Shown: positions 35,351 to 46,554 of the stretch, piece after piece
How positions within the stretch are numbered: position 1 is the stretch's first letter
Layout: each line of letters starts with the position of its first letter
Source of the DNA: Callorhinus ursinus
Taxonomy: Eukaryota > Chordata > Mammalia > Carnivora > Otariidae
Direction of reading: 5' to 3'
Length of the DNA stretch: 64,000 nucleotides
Assembly: GCF_003265705.1 (NCBI RefSeq)
Contig: NW_020312859.1
Span: forward strand, 4,262,883 to 4,326,882
The notes under the pieces: model-generated
What the model saw: only the letters and a program-made list of their open reading frames with translations
The model's database searches: none
Told to the model about the DNA's origin: nothing
Made by a program: the position numbers and the translations under genes

Positions 35351-35573
35351 CTGTGAATAACTGACTTCCCCAAGTCCTTTACATTTTCCCTGGGGTCTCT
35401 TCTGGGTACTGCTTGGCCTTGTTGGTGCTGAGTATGAGGTAGGAGTGAGGACCCCCCCCACCCCAAGGTTCTGGCCACAGGCAACTCTGCTCATCCTAAA
35501 GCTGGAGAGGAGAGGTGAACAAGTGAATCCATTTGTGGAGCACAGCAGGATCTTTCTTTCTTTTTTTTTTTTT

Positions 35574-36020
35574 AATTTTTTATTGTTATGTTAATCACCA
35601 TATATTACATAATTTGTGTTGGTGTACTGTTCCATGATTCATTGTTTGTTCATAACACCCAGTGCTCCATGCAGAATGTGCCCTCTTTAATACCCATTAC
35701 GAGGCTAACCCATCCCCCCACCCTCCTCCCCTCCAGAAACCTCAGTTTGTTTTTCAGAGTCCATCATCTCTCCTGGTTCGTCTCCCCCTCTGACTTACTC
35801 CCCTTCATTCTTCCTCTCCTGCTATCTTCTTTTTCTTTTTTCTTAAAATATGTTGCGTTATTTGTTTCAGAAGTACAGATCTGTGATTCAACAGTCTTAC
35901 ACAATTCACAGTGCTCACCGTAGCACATAACTTCCCCAATGTCCATCACCCAGCCACCCCATCCCTCCCACCCCCGACCACTCCAGCAACCCTCAGTTTG
36001 TTCCTGAGATTAAGAATTCC
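35574..36020 (-). other. L1 copy 1, 3' UTR with G-rich tract
   Basis: The 3' UTR follows the ORF2 stop at 36021-36023 and ends in 'attgttatgttaatcacc' read on plus. Bases 35957-35975 (ccccatccctcccaccccc on plus) give four G-runs on the transcribed strand, a potential G-quadruplex. G-rich polypurine tracts are a known feature of mammalian L1 3' UTRs. Confidence 0.85.
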
Positions 36021-39000
36021 TCATATCAGTGAGGTCATATGATACATGTCTTTCTCCGATTGACTTATTTCACTCAGCATAACACCCTCCAGTTCCATCC
36101 ACGTCGTTGCAAATGGCAAGATCTCATTCCTTTTGATGGCTGCATAATATTCCATTGTGTATATATACCACCTCTTCTTTATCCATTCATCTGTCGATGG
36201 ACATCTTGGCTCTTTCCACAGTTTGGCTATTGTGGACATTGCTGCTATAAATATTGGGGTGCACGTACCCCTTCGGGTCCCTACATTTGTATCTTTGGGG
36301 TAAATACCCAGAAGTGCAATTGCTGGATCGAATGGTAGCTCTAATTTCAACTGTTTGAGGAACCTCCATACTGTTTTCCAGAGTGGTTGCACGAGCTTGC
36401 ATTCCCACCAACAGTGTAGGAGGGTTCCCCTTTCTCCACATCCCCGCCAGCATCTGTCGTTCCCTGACTTGTTAATTTTAGCCATTCGGACGGGTGTGAG
36501 GTGGTATCTCATGGAGGTTTTGATTTGGATTTCCCTGATGCCGAGTGATGTTGAGCACTTTTTCATGTGCCTGTTGGCCATTTGGATGTCTTCTTTGGAG
36601 AAATGTCTGTTCATGTCTTCTGCCCATTTCTTGATTGGATTATTTGTTCTTTGGGTGTTGAGTTTGATAAGTTCTTTATAGATTTTGGATACTAGCCCTT
36701 TATCTGATATGTCCTTTGCAAATATTTTCTCCCATTCTGTCGGTTGTCTTATGGTTTTGTGGACTGTTTCTTTTGCTGTGCAAAAGCTTTTGATCTTGAT
36801 GAAATCCCAATAGTTCATTTTTGCCCTGGCTTCCTGTGCCTTTGGTGATGTTTCTAGGAAGAAGTTGCTGTGCCTGAGGTCGAAGAGGTTGCTACCTGTG
36901 TTCTCCTTTAGGATTTGGATGGACTCCTGTCTCACGTTTAGGTCTTTCAACCATTTGGAGTCTATTTTTGTGGGTGGTGTAAGGAAATGGTCCAGTTTCA
37001 TTCTTCTGCATGTGGCTGTCCAATTTTCCCAACACCATTTGTTGAAGAGACTGTCATTTTTCCACTGGACATTCTTTCCTGCTTTGTCAAAGATAAGTTG
37101 ACCATAGAGTTGAGGGTCCATTTCTGGGCTCTCGATTCTGTTCCATTGATCTATGTGTCTGTTTTTGTGCCAGTACCATCCTGTCTTGATGATGACAGCT
37201 TTGTAATAGAGCTGGAAGTCCGGAATTGTGATGCCGCCAGCTTTGCTTTTATTTTTCAATATTCCTCTGGCTATTCGGGGTCTCTTCTGGTTCCATACAC
37301 ATTTTAGGATTATTTGTTCCATTTCTTTGAAAAAAGTGGATGGTATTTTGATGGGGATTGCACTGAATGTGTAGATTGCTCTAGGTAGCATTGACATCTT
37401 CACAATGTTTGTTCTTCCAATCCATGAGCATGGAATGTTTTTCCATTTCTTTGTGTCTTCCTCAATTTCTTTCCTGAGTATTTTATAGTTTTCTGAGTAC
37501 AGATCCTTTGCCTCTTTGGTTAAATTTATTCCTAGGTATCTTATGGTTTTGGGTGCAATTGTGAATGGGATCGACTCCTTGATTTGTCTCTCTTCTGTCT
37601 TGTTGTTGGTGTATAGGAATGCCACTGATTTCTGTGCATTGATTTTATAGCCTGCTACTTGACTGAATTCCTGTATGAGTTCTAGCAGTTTTGGGTGGAG
37701 ACTTTTGGGTTTTCCACATAAAGTATCATATCATCTGCAAAGAGTGAGAGTTTGACTTCCTCTTTGCCGATTTGGATGCCTTTGATTTCTTTTTGTTGTC
37801 TGATGGCTGTGGCTAGGACTTCTAATACTATGTTGAATAGCAGTGGTGAGAGTGGACATCCCTGCCGCGTTCCTGACCTTAGAGGAAAAGCTCTCAGCTT
37901 TTCCCCATTGAGAATGATATTCGCTGTAGGTTTTTCATAGATGGCTTTTATGATATTGAGGTATGTACCCTCTAACCCTATACTCTGAAGAGTTTTGATC
38001 AAGAAAGGATGCTGTACTTGGTCAAATGCTTTTTCTGTATCTATTGAGAGGATCATATGATTCTTGTTCTTTCTTTTTTAATGTATTGTATCACGTTGAT
38101 TGATTTGCGGATGTTGAACCAGCCTTGCAGCCCAGGGATAAATCCCACTTGGTCGTGGTGAATAATCCTTCTAATGTACTGTTGGATCCTATTGGCTAGT
38201 ATTTTGGTGAGAATTTTTGCATCCATGTTCATCAAGGATATTGGTCTGTAATTCTCCTTTTTGATGGGATCTTTGTCTGGTTTTGGGATCAAGGTAATGG
38301 TGGCCTCATAAAACAAGTTTGGAAGTTTTCCTTCAATTTCTATTTTTTGGAAAAGTTTCAGGAGAATAGGTATGAATTCTTCTTTAAATGTCTGATAGAA
38401 TTCCCCTGGGAAGCCATCTGGCCCTGGGCTTTTGTTTGTTGGGAGATTTTTGATGACTGCTTCAATTTCCTTAGTGGTTATAGGTCTGTTCAGGTTTTCT
38501 ATTTCTTCCTGGTTCAGTTTTGGTCGTTGATACATCTCTAGAAATGCCCCCATTTTTTCCAGGTTATCTAATTTGCTGGCATAGAGTTGCTCATAATATG
38601 TTCTTATAATTGTTTGTATTTCTTTGGTGTTGGTTGTGATCTCTCCTCTTTCATTCATGATTTTGTTGATTTGGGTCATTTCTCTTTTCTTTTTGATCAG
38701 TCTGGCCAGGGGTTTATCAATCTTGTTAATTCTTTCAAAGAACCAGCTCCTAGTTTCGTTGATCTGTTCTACTGTTCTTTTGGTTTCTAGTTCATTGATT
38801 TCTGCTCTGATCTTTATGATTTCTCTTCTCCTGCTGTGTTTAGGCTTGGTTTGCTGTTCTTTCTCCAGCTCCTTTAGGTGTAGGGTTAGATTGTGTATTT
38901 GAGACCTTTCTTGTTTCTTGAGAAAGGCTTGTATTGCTATATACTTTCCTCTCAGGACTGCCTTTGCTGTATCCCAAAGATTTTGGACAGTTGTGTTTTC

Positions 39001-39635
39001 ATTTTCATTGGTTTCCATGAATTTTTTAAATTCTTCTTAATTTCCTGGTTGACCCATTCATTCTTTAGTAGGATGCTCTTTAGCCTCCATGTATTTGAGT
39101 TNNNNNNNNNNGTCCATTTGGTCCAGTGTGTCATTTAAAGTCTTTATTTCCTTGTTGATCTTTTGCTTAGATGATCTGTCCATTTCAGTCAGGGGGGTGT
39201 TAAAGTCCCCCACTATTACTGTATTGTTGTCAATGTGTTTCTTTGCTTTTGTTATTAATTGCCTTATATAATTGGCTGCTCCCATGTTCGGGGCATAGAT
39301 ATTTACAATTGTTAGATCTTCTTGTTGGATAGACCCTTTAAGTAGGATATAGTGTCCTTCCTCATCTCTTATTAAGTCTTTGTTTTAAAATCTAGTTTGT
39401 CTGATATAAGGATTGCCACCCCAGCTTTCTTTTGGTGTCCATTAGCATGGTAAATGGTTTTCCACCCCCTCACTTTCAATCTGGGGGTGTCCTTGGGTCT
39501 AAAATGAGTCTCTTGCAGACAGCATATGGATGGGTCTTGTTTTTTAATCCAATCTGATAGCCTGTGTCCTTTGATTGGGGCATTGAGCCCATTTACATTC
39601 AGGGTAACTATTGAAAGGTATGAATTTAGTGCCAT
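36021..39635 (-). pseudogene. L1 copy 1 ORF2 (endonuclease/reverse transcriptase), broken
   Basis: ORF2 protein nicks DNA and reverse-transcribes L1 RNA. The start (MALNSYLS) is at 39635. The endonuclease domain shows NVNGLNAP and the catalytic-Glu motif CCLQETH, then VGDFNTPL before the gap. The reverse transcriptase has [18 protein letters not shown] (motif A), [15 protein letters not shown] (motif B) and FADD (motif C, 37730-37741). The C-terminal cysteine/histidine knuckle ([19 protein letters not shown]) is in the 37625-36021 frame. The frame changes near 39375, at the 10-N gap, near 39040, near 38070 and near 37690. Intact length would be about 1,270 codons, the family norm. Confidence 0.95.
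39102..39111. other. Assembly gap of 10 N
   Basis: The Ns interrupt ORF2 between 'tatttgagtt' and 'gtccatttgg'. In copy 2 the same flanks are separated by 61685-61891, i.e. 207 bp encoding part of the endonuclease domain, including the SDH motif. The gap size is therefore a placeholder and about 207 bp is missing. Confidence 0.9.
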
Positions 39636-39716
39636 TGTATTGCCTGTAAGGTGACTGTTACTGTATGTTGTCTGTGTTCCTTTCTGATCTTTGCTGCTTT
39701 TAGGCTCTCTCTTTGC

Positions 39717-40612
39717 TTAGAGGACCCCTTTCAATATTTCTTGGAGGGCTGGTTTCATGTTTGCAAATTCCTTTAGTTTTTGTTTGTTCTGGAAGCTTTT
39801 TATCTCTCCTTCTATTTTCAATGACAGCATAGCTGGATATAGTATTCTTGGCTGCATATTTTTCTCATTTAGTGCTCTGAAGATATCTTGCCAGTCCTTT
39901 CTGGCCTGCCAGGTCTCTGTGGATAGGTCTGTTGCCAATCAAATATTTTTACCATTGTAGGTTACATATCTCTTCTCCCGAGCTGCTTTCAGGATTTTCT
40001 CTTTGTCTCTGAGACTCGTAAGTTTTACTATTAGATGTCGGGGTGTTGACCTATTTTTATTGATTTTGAGAGGGGTTCTCTGTGCCTCCTGGATTTTGAT
40101 GCCTGTTTCCTTCCTCACATTAGGGAAGTTCTCTGCTATTATTTGCTCCAAGTTACCTTCTGCCCCTCTCTCTCTCTCTTCTTCTTGTGGGATCCCAATT
40201 ATTCTAATGTTGTTTCATCTTATCGAATAACTTATCTCTCGAATTCTGCCCTCGTGATCCTGTAGTTGTTTCTTCCTCTTTTTCTCAGCCTCTTTACTTT
40301 CCATCATTTGGTCTTCTATATCACTGATTCTCTCTTCTGCCTCATTTATCCTAGCAGTAGTGCCCCCATTTTTGATTGCACCTCATCAATAGCCTTTTTG
40401 ATTTCGACTTGGTTAGATTTTAGTTCTTTTATTTCTCCAGAAAGGGTTTCTCTAATAACTTCCACGCTTTTTTCAAGCCCAGCTAGTATCTTTAAAGTCA
40501 TGATTCTGAACTCTAGGTCCGACATCGTACTAATGTCCGTTTTGAGTAGGTCCCTGGCTGACGGTACTACCTCTTGTTCTTTTTGCTGAGGTGATTTTTT
40601 TCGTCTTGTCAT
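39717..40612 (-). pseudogene. L1 copy 1 ORF1 (RNA-binding chaperone), broken
   Basis: ORF1 protein packages L1 RNA as a trimer. The start (MTRRKKSPQQ) is at 40612 and the stop at 39717-39719, about 298 codons in the family frame. The first 88 codons are open, then a one-base deletion near 40350 sends the frame to a stop. The later part keeps the conserved RNA-recognition and C-terminal blocks (NFPNVRKETG, STPRHLIVKL, REKRYVTYNG, TWQARKDWQDIF, RILYPAMLS). Two nonsense changes are also visible: TGA in the 'ataagatgaaac' context near 40219, and TGA at 39939-39941, where copy 2 has AGA. Confidence 0.93.
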
Positions 40613-42422
40613 TTTGTCCAGAGGAGAATAGATGAATGAGAGAACAAAATGCTAACAGGTTTACAACGTCCCCAGCAAATATACTGTATACAAATCAGAA
40701 AAGCCCTGAAACCAGGGGAAAGAAAGGGAAAGAAAGAAAAAAGAAAGAGAAAAAAAAAAAAAGATAAAAACAAAAACAGAACAATACAAAAAAAGCAGAA
40801 TGTGATCAAATATGATCAGGCTAGTGCATAGATCAGTGTCACACACTAGATTTTGGGCGTATTTTGGTCTGTTAGAAACAGTGCCTCCTCAAATTTTAAA
40901 GGAAGAAAGATATATATGTAGAAAATAAGGGTTGATACAATGAAGGGATAGAAGATGACTGTAAAGATGAAAATTATAATAGATTTTATAAAAGGACTTG
41001 ATAAGATAAGAAGTTGTTTGAAAAAAGAAAGAAGATTTAAAAAAAAAAAGAAAAAAAAAGGAAGAGAATGTGATCAGGCAGGAGACTAGAACAGAGCCAT
41101 ACACTAGTGATTTAGGGTATATTTTTATCTGTTAGAAGAAACTGTATCTCAAAATTTTAAAGAGAGAACAACTTATATATATATGCCAAAAATAAGGGTA
41201 ACTACTATGAAGGGATAAAATATGGCTCTAAAAATGAAAAATAAAAAATGTTTTTTTTTTTAAAAAGAGATTGATAAGATGTTGGTTGAAAAAGGGAAAA
41301 AGAAAAAGAAAAAAAACAGTTAACAAAAATTAACTTTGATGAACTAATGAATCATGGTAAAAAAAAGCCATGAATTCTATGTGCAGTATTCCCCTAGCCC
41401 TGGAGTTCTCCCGTTCTCCTTGATCGGTAAACTTGGTCTTGGCTTGCTGGCTGTTCGTGCTGATCTTCTGGGGGAGGGGCCTGTTGCTGTGGTTTCCAAA
41501 TGTCTTTGCCGGAGGCTGAATTGCCCCACCCTTGTCGGTCCGGGCTAAGCAAGCTGTTCGGGTTTGATCTCAGGAGCTTTTGTTCCCTGCAAGCTCTCCG
41601 CACAGCCCTGGAGGACCAGGGCAAAAATGGTGGCCTCCCAATCTCTGCCCGGAGGAGCTGAGAACTCGGGGCCCTGCTCCTCAGTGCGCCCCCAGAGAAA
41701 AGCAGTCACTCCCTTGTCCCTGGTCTCCGGCCGCACTCCGTGCTCCCCCGGCCTGTGACCGAGCGTTTGTATCTGTGGCACCCGACCCCGTGTGGAGTCT
41801 CCAAACCCAGCAGATCCCTGCAGCGCGTTCCCGCGCCGCTCCTCCCCGGGAAGGAAGGGGAGTCTCCCCGGAGCTGCCGCTTGTTGGGTCCCTGCTGGAG
41901 GAGCAGTGGCCCGACTGGGCCGCAGATCACAGTTTATGGCAACCCCGAGCTGAGAGACCGCGCCTCAGCTCCGTCTCTGCAGCCGGCTTCCCCGCTCCGA
42001 TACCTGGGAGCTCTGCTGCACTCAGGCACCTCCGGTCTTTCTGTGACCCCGAGGGTCCTGAGACCACACTGTCCCGCGAGGGTTCCACCCCCCGCTTAGC
42101 CACTGGAGCGACGTCCCTCAGCGGAGCCCACTTCTAAAAGGTCCGATTTTGTGCTCCACGGCTCTAGCACTTGCCAGAAGCGGCTGACGGAGGCCCCTCC
42201 CCCGCCATCTATCCTCCCGAATATCACCTCGGATTCACTTCTCCGCACGTCCTACCTTCCAGAAAGTGGTCGCTTCTCTGTTCAGATAGTTGTTGCTACT
42301 CTCCTCTTTGATCTCCTGTTGAGTTCGTAGGTGTTCAGAATGGTTTGATCCCTATTCAGCTGAATTCCTGAGACCAGACGACATCCAGGTCTCCTACTCC
42401 TCCGCCATCTTGCTCTGCCCCG
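40613..42422 (-). promoter_or_regulatory. L1 copy 1 5' UTR/internal promoter
   Basis: The upstream 1.0 kb of the element (41390-42422) is G+C-rich with many CpG dinucleotides, the only strong CpG-island-like block in the window. The lower half (40613-41390) is A-rich, with A-runs at 40750-40762 and 41039-41059. L1 5' UTRs carry an internal RNA polymerase II promoter. The long plus-strand frames at 41580-42137 arise from this GC-rich composition and are not genes. Confidence 0.85.
42402..42412 (-). promoter_or_regulatory. YY1-like site at the L1 5' terminus
   Basis: The rc of 'ccgccatcttg' is CAAGATGGCGG, a YY1 consensus core lying about 10-20 bp from the 5' end of the element. In human L1 a YY1 site at the same place fixes the transcription start; the role here is by analogy. 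Confidence 0.7.
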
Positions 42423-42438
42423 CAGCAGGATCTTTCTT

Positions 42439-45130
42439 CTCCAACCCCACAGCTGATGTTTATAAACATTCAGTACTGTCTGGCAAGGTTCCCACGTCTT
42501 CTACCAACCCACAGAAGTCCTCACCTTGACTTTGATTCTGGTGATCCAATCACTTTGCCCGACGGAAGCACCGTGTCTGTCAGACGAGGTCAGCTGTGGG
42601 GGGAGGCAAGAGGATGGAGTTCTGAAATTCTGGAAGTAGATAAATATTTGATATGTCTTAGCTGAAGCTGGACATTCTGTACGTGAGTCAGAACCGACCA
42701 TTTGGGTTCTCAACTCCTGGGACAGTGCTCCTCTAGAGCAGTCCAGAAAAAAAGTGAAAATGTGATAAATTAGCATTAAATGCTGTGTCTCAAGCATAAT
42801 ATCCCTTCTCTATATGGACATGTGGACATATGGATACTATATACACATTTAAGGATTTTTTTATAGATAGATTTCAGATGGAACCGTGTGTGTGTGTGTG
42901 TGTGTGTTCTTTTTTATGTTGATGTTGGCAGCATTTTTTTTTCTGTCCCCAAGAGAGAAAGAACAAACATTACAAGGAATAAATACTGGCCCTAAACTGT
43001 CACTCATAAAGGGTACCCACGCCTCTGTTCTGTTTCCAGGAACCAGTTTTACAGGGAAAAAAAGAAGTTTTTTGTGTGTATGTCTCGAATCTGTTTCTCA
43101 GAAATGGTCTCGGTGGCACAGAATCTGGGTTGACAGCAGCAAGTGGGATTTGCGTGGAGGCACTGGCTCCAGCCCACAACCCCCAGGGGGTTCTCATCTT
43201 CTCATTCTTAATCCCCATTGGCAGGAGCCACCTCCTGTCTCTCACTCCCCTCCCTTCACATCAGTCTTCCGATACTCCCGCTTTGGCTGATCTGTTTCTC
43301 TGTGGGCTTGTTGTCTGGGACTCCTTCCCCATTCCATTCAGCTCCGGCACCCCCCCCCCCCAAATAAGGCAATTTCATTAACTCCCGAGGCCTTAACCAA
43401 CGGAGTCTACGGAATAACCCCTGAATCCAGGTCTCCAGCCTCGGTCTCTCCCTGAGCCCCAGACTGGCCGACCAGTGAGATGAAAACATATCTCCTCCCG
43501 GTTTCTGCTGCTTCTAGCAAAAGAGCCATTCCCGATCCATCCAGTGTGAGACACCCAGACTGGTGTTTTGACTTCTCTTTTCCCCTTCAGTTAGGAAACA
43601 GTCTCAGAGTAGCTTCCAACAGGTCCCTTCCTCGTACTGCTGAGGGGGCTGCCGGATCCCTGGTGCAGTCAGTGCCGCCATTGTGAGTAGGAGAGTTGTC
43701 CTCTTTGTGGTTGTCATTATCTGTGGTCACTGTTGCCTTAACACGAGTCTGAGTAGCAACTTCCCGCTCCTCACGAGAACTTATGTTTGTCAGCAAGTGT
43801 GGAAATAGCGCCTTCCTCCAAATCTCGTTTTCAGAGACTAGATAGACAAGCTCCCCAGCTCTCCTAATGGTTCCCAGTGGGCCACGTGGCATCATGTTGC
43901 TGTGTGACCCCGGTGTGTGGCACAGGACCCAACACAACTATGAAGAAGACCGAGTAGGATAACGTAGTAGGCAGTGACCAGGAGGGTGGACAGGGCAGGA
44001 GCCGGTGTCTAAATGAAGAGCACAGCCTCCCTTCCAGATACCTTCGGAGTAGAGCTTCAAGGCCCGAGGTGGCCAGAGGCTGGATGGCCACCAGGCAAGG
44101 AAGGTATGCAGGGAATATCAGCCTCTAGCAGTGGCCAAGTAGGCATGCTTCTAGGATCTTGCTGCTCAGATGATTCTGAGCTCCCATGGTCATCCCGAGG
44201 CCCAGGCTGAGCAGAGACTCATGAGCTGGATGCCATGGCTCCGTTTCTGCCCTGCCCGCCCATGCATTTCCTGAGCTGGTACTTGGTCACAGTCTCCTCA
44301 GCTTTCTGGTTCCACCCACTAATAGCCTGATGGACCACGTAGCCAGCTCAGTGGCTGAGTTTTTCACACACGGGAAGTTCACCAACCACTTCACGCCACT
44401 GGAAATGGAAGAAATATTTGGGGTGTTCCTCAGTGTCATTTTCATTTTCAAAGACACAGAAAACTCCTAGAAGCTGCCTTTCAGATCCTTGATTTAAAGT
44501 GGCAGGGACTGACAGCATGGCTAGGCAGAGTCCTCGGAGGCCTCAAGATGGAAACCAGGTGAGCTGAACCGTGGGCACCCCAGGTGCGAGCATCATATGG
44601 TCTATGCAAAGGGCAGACGCCTGGGGATGGATCAGACCTTCAGAGTGGGTGGTGTCACGTCTTTAAGCATGACATACCTCCACATCTTCTTTTTTCCACC
44701 TTGTTCTGAAAATGCCTGATCCACTTACCACCTCCCCAGCTTCGCCACATTGAGGGAGGAGGGAGACACAGAAACCCCAGTATGAGTGGCTCCTTGTCTC
44801 TTGGCCTGAAATCTCCGGAGTGTGGCCTGTGAGGGAAAGTCCTGACGAGCAGCTCTGTGTGCCCTGGGTGTGTCTTTGGTAACAGCTTCCATTCATCTAT
44901 GCAAAGTGCTTTAACCATGCAAGCAAAGACTAGGAAGAAACGGCCTCTCCTCTGGGCAGGGACATGCAAGTGGAGATTGCTTTCTAAGCCGGTCAGGCCC
45001 TGGATGGCATGTTGGTCAGGATGGAATCCTTTCAAAGCAACCCTGACAACAACAGTTGTCTACATGTGCGGCTTGTGTTCATGTCCTGTGTGCCTTGGGC
45101 TTGGCTTTTCATATGCATGACTCCCACTGA
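42439..45130. other. Unique sequence with small simple repeats
   Basis: Right flank of the L1. It contains (GT)11 at 42886-42907 and a C12 run at 43350-43361. I can name no transposon. The frames at 42886-43290, 43587-43937 and 44655-45035 lack recognised domains and are disjoint. No exon is supported. Confidence 0.45.
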
Positions 45131-45235
45131 GACTCTCAAACACTCTTGAAAGCAGTTGCTGTTGCCTGTTTTACCCATGAGAAAATTGAGGTTCAGCACA
45201 ATGTAGCCAGGCTCTAAATACTGGAGAAGTTAGGC
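45130..45235 (+). repeat. MIR core fragment
   Basis: It reads 'tgcctgttttacccatgagaaaattgaggttcagcacaatgtagccaggctc', a diverged forward MIR core. Confidence 0.6.
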
Positions 45236-45461
45236 TCGGGTCAGTGGAAGAGGATGAAATCCATCGAGTGACACCATATTTGAGCTGTTTTCCTGATTCC
45301 CAGGCTTGCTTTCATGTTGCTTCAAGCTTTCATGGTTTTATCTGGCAATCTTGACGACTGCAGTGTCACCACACCTAAAACCAGTGATAGGGTTTTCCAG
45401 GATGAGGTAGAAGGGTGATGGGGAAGCATTAGACTTCCCTGCTCCCTCCCTCCACCAAGGA

Positions 45462-45463
<2 letters not shown>

Positions 45464-45511
<48 letters not shown>
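45464..45511. repeat. (AC)24 microsatellite
   Basis: About 24 uninterrupted AC units. It is the longest pure CA tract in the window and is likely to be length-polymorphic. Confidence 0.97.
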
Positions 45512-45513
<2 letters not shown>

Positions 45514-45589
45514 CTATTTGTTTATGTCCTGGGTCACATAACTAGTCAGGACTAAACTAGAACTTCCATCTTAAGCCAGACCTCTGTAC

Positions 45590-45685
45590 GCATCATCTGA
45601 TAATATCTTATTAAGCATCTCCTCTGTGCCGGGCCCTGTGATGGGTGTAGGAAGCTACAGATACCTCAGGATTCCAAAGGAGAAG
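45590..45685 (-). repeat. L2 3' terminal fragment
   Basis: It reads 'tattaagcatctcctctgtgccgggccctgtgatggg', the rc of the L2 terminal block. MIR is an alternative. Confidence 0.5.
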
Positions 45686-45714
45686 CTGTAGTTCCAGGTT
45701 AACATTGTACCCAT

Positions 45715-46235
45715 CTTGATCTTTGATAGAACTCTAGCTTAATATGCACACTTGTCTGTCTCGTTCTCTTTTTCTTTTGACATTACATCATTTTTTTGTT
45801 ATGCAGTTAGATTTATTCATCTTTTGCTTAGTGTTTCTGGATTTTGAGTAAAGAAATGGAAAGGCCCTAAGGTTATAAAGGAATGTGCATATATTTTCTT
45901 CTAGGATTTCAGTGGGTTAATTTTTGCTTTCCAATTTTGATCAATTTAATCTTGGTATACAATGTGTAATATGATGCATTTCTAATAAAATCCATCTTTG
46001 GCATGCCACTTTTAATATCCTAAATCCTTGTGGCATTTGGATCTATTTCTAGACTGTCTAATATTCCATTGGTCCATTGGTCTGTTGGTATGACAGTTGA
46101 TTAGTGAAGTTTTAATTATTGGCTTTTTTTATGTATTACTTCCATTTAAGGTATTAATTTAAAAAGTTGGGAAGGTTTTCCCATAGCTTATTTTCTGTCT
46201 ATTCTTGCTACTCTAGTTTCCCTAAACTCCTTACA
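45715..46235 (-). repeat. Old L1M/HAL1-like fragment
   Basis: T-rich text with 'ctaatattccattggtccattggtctg' and 'aattattggcttttttta' resembles reverse-complement old L1 ORF2 (rc of the YFTAIHRPMEYQT-like area). It is diverged. Confidence 0.55.
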
Positions 46236-46274
46236 GTGAATAAAAAGCTCTGTCTCTTTCATCTGATTGGCACA

Positions 46275-46554
46275 GATTCATTTTCAAGTCTCAACTAAAA
46301 AACCCCCAAAACCTCAGCTCTGGGGATCCTTCCTTGATGTCCTCGGGCTTTGTTAGGTTCCCCCAACCCTGGTTCGCCCCCACAGTACCCTGCATGTCCC
46401 TCTCTCACCTGCTTATATGGTAAGGGCTTGTGATTGGCCACTTTTCTGTCTCCCCTGCTGGGCTGCACTCTCCTTGAGGGCAGCACCTTGTCACCTTCAC
46501 TGCTGCATCTTAAAACAGAGAGCACAGTGCCTGTTACATAGTAGCTACTCAACC
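46275..46554 (+). repeat. L2 3' end (left part)
   Basis: It carries 'gcactctccttgagggcagcacc', 'agagcacagtgcctgttacatagtagctactcaa', forward L2. Its last bases resume at 47293 with 'gtgctcaacaaatattttcg', so an LTR has inserted in the terminal block. Confidence 0.8.

Larger units (their letters stand above)
35559..42422 (-). mobile_element. Full-length young LINE-1, copy 1
   Basis: This is a complete carnivore-type L1 on the minus strand. Its 5' end (right) begins with the rc of 'ccgccatcttgctctgcccc', and the order is a 1.8-kb 5' UTR, ORF1, ORF2, 3' UTR and poly-A (seen as poly-T at 35560-35573). A perfect 16-bp target-site duplication (cagcaggatctttctt) lies at 35543-35558 and 42423-42438, so the insertion is intact end to end. 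Present length is 6.86 kb including a 10-N gap that replaces about 207 bp, giving about 7.06 kb in reality. Both ORFs are broken by frameshifts and stops, so it is an inactive relic of a recent insertion. Confidence 0.97.

Noticed and set aside
41580..42137. 185-codon plus-strand frame in GC-rich DNA
   Set aside because: It is antisense to the L1 5' UTR; GC-rich sequence lacks stops by composition. An antisense L1 transcript is possible, but no protein can be argued.
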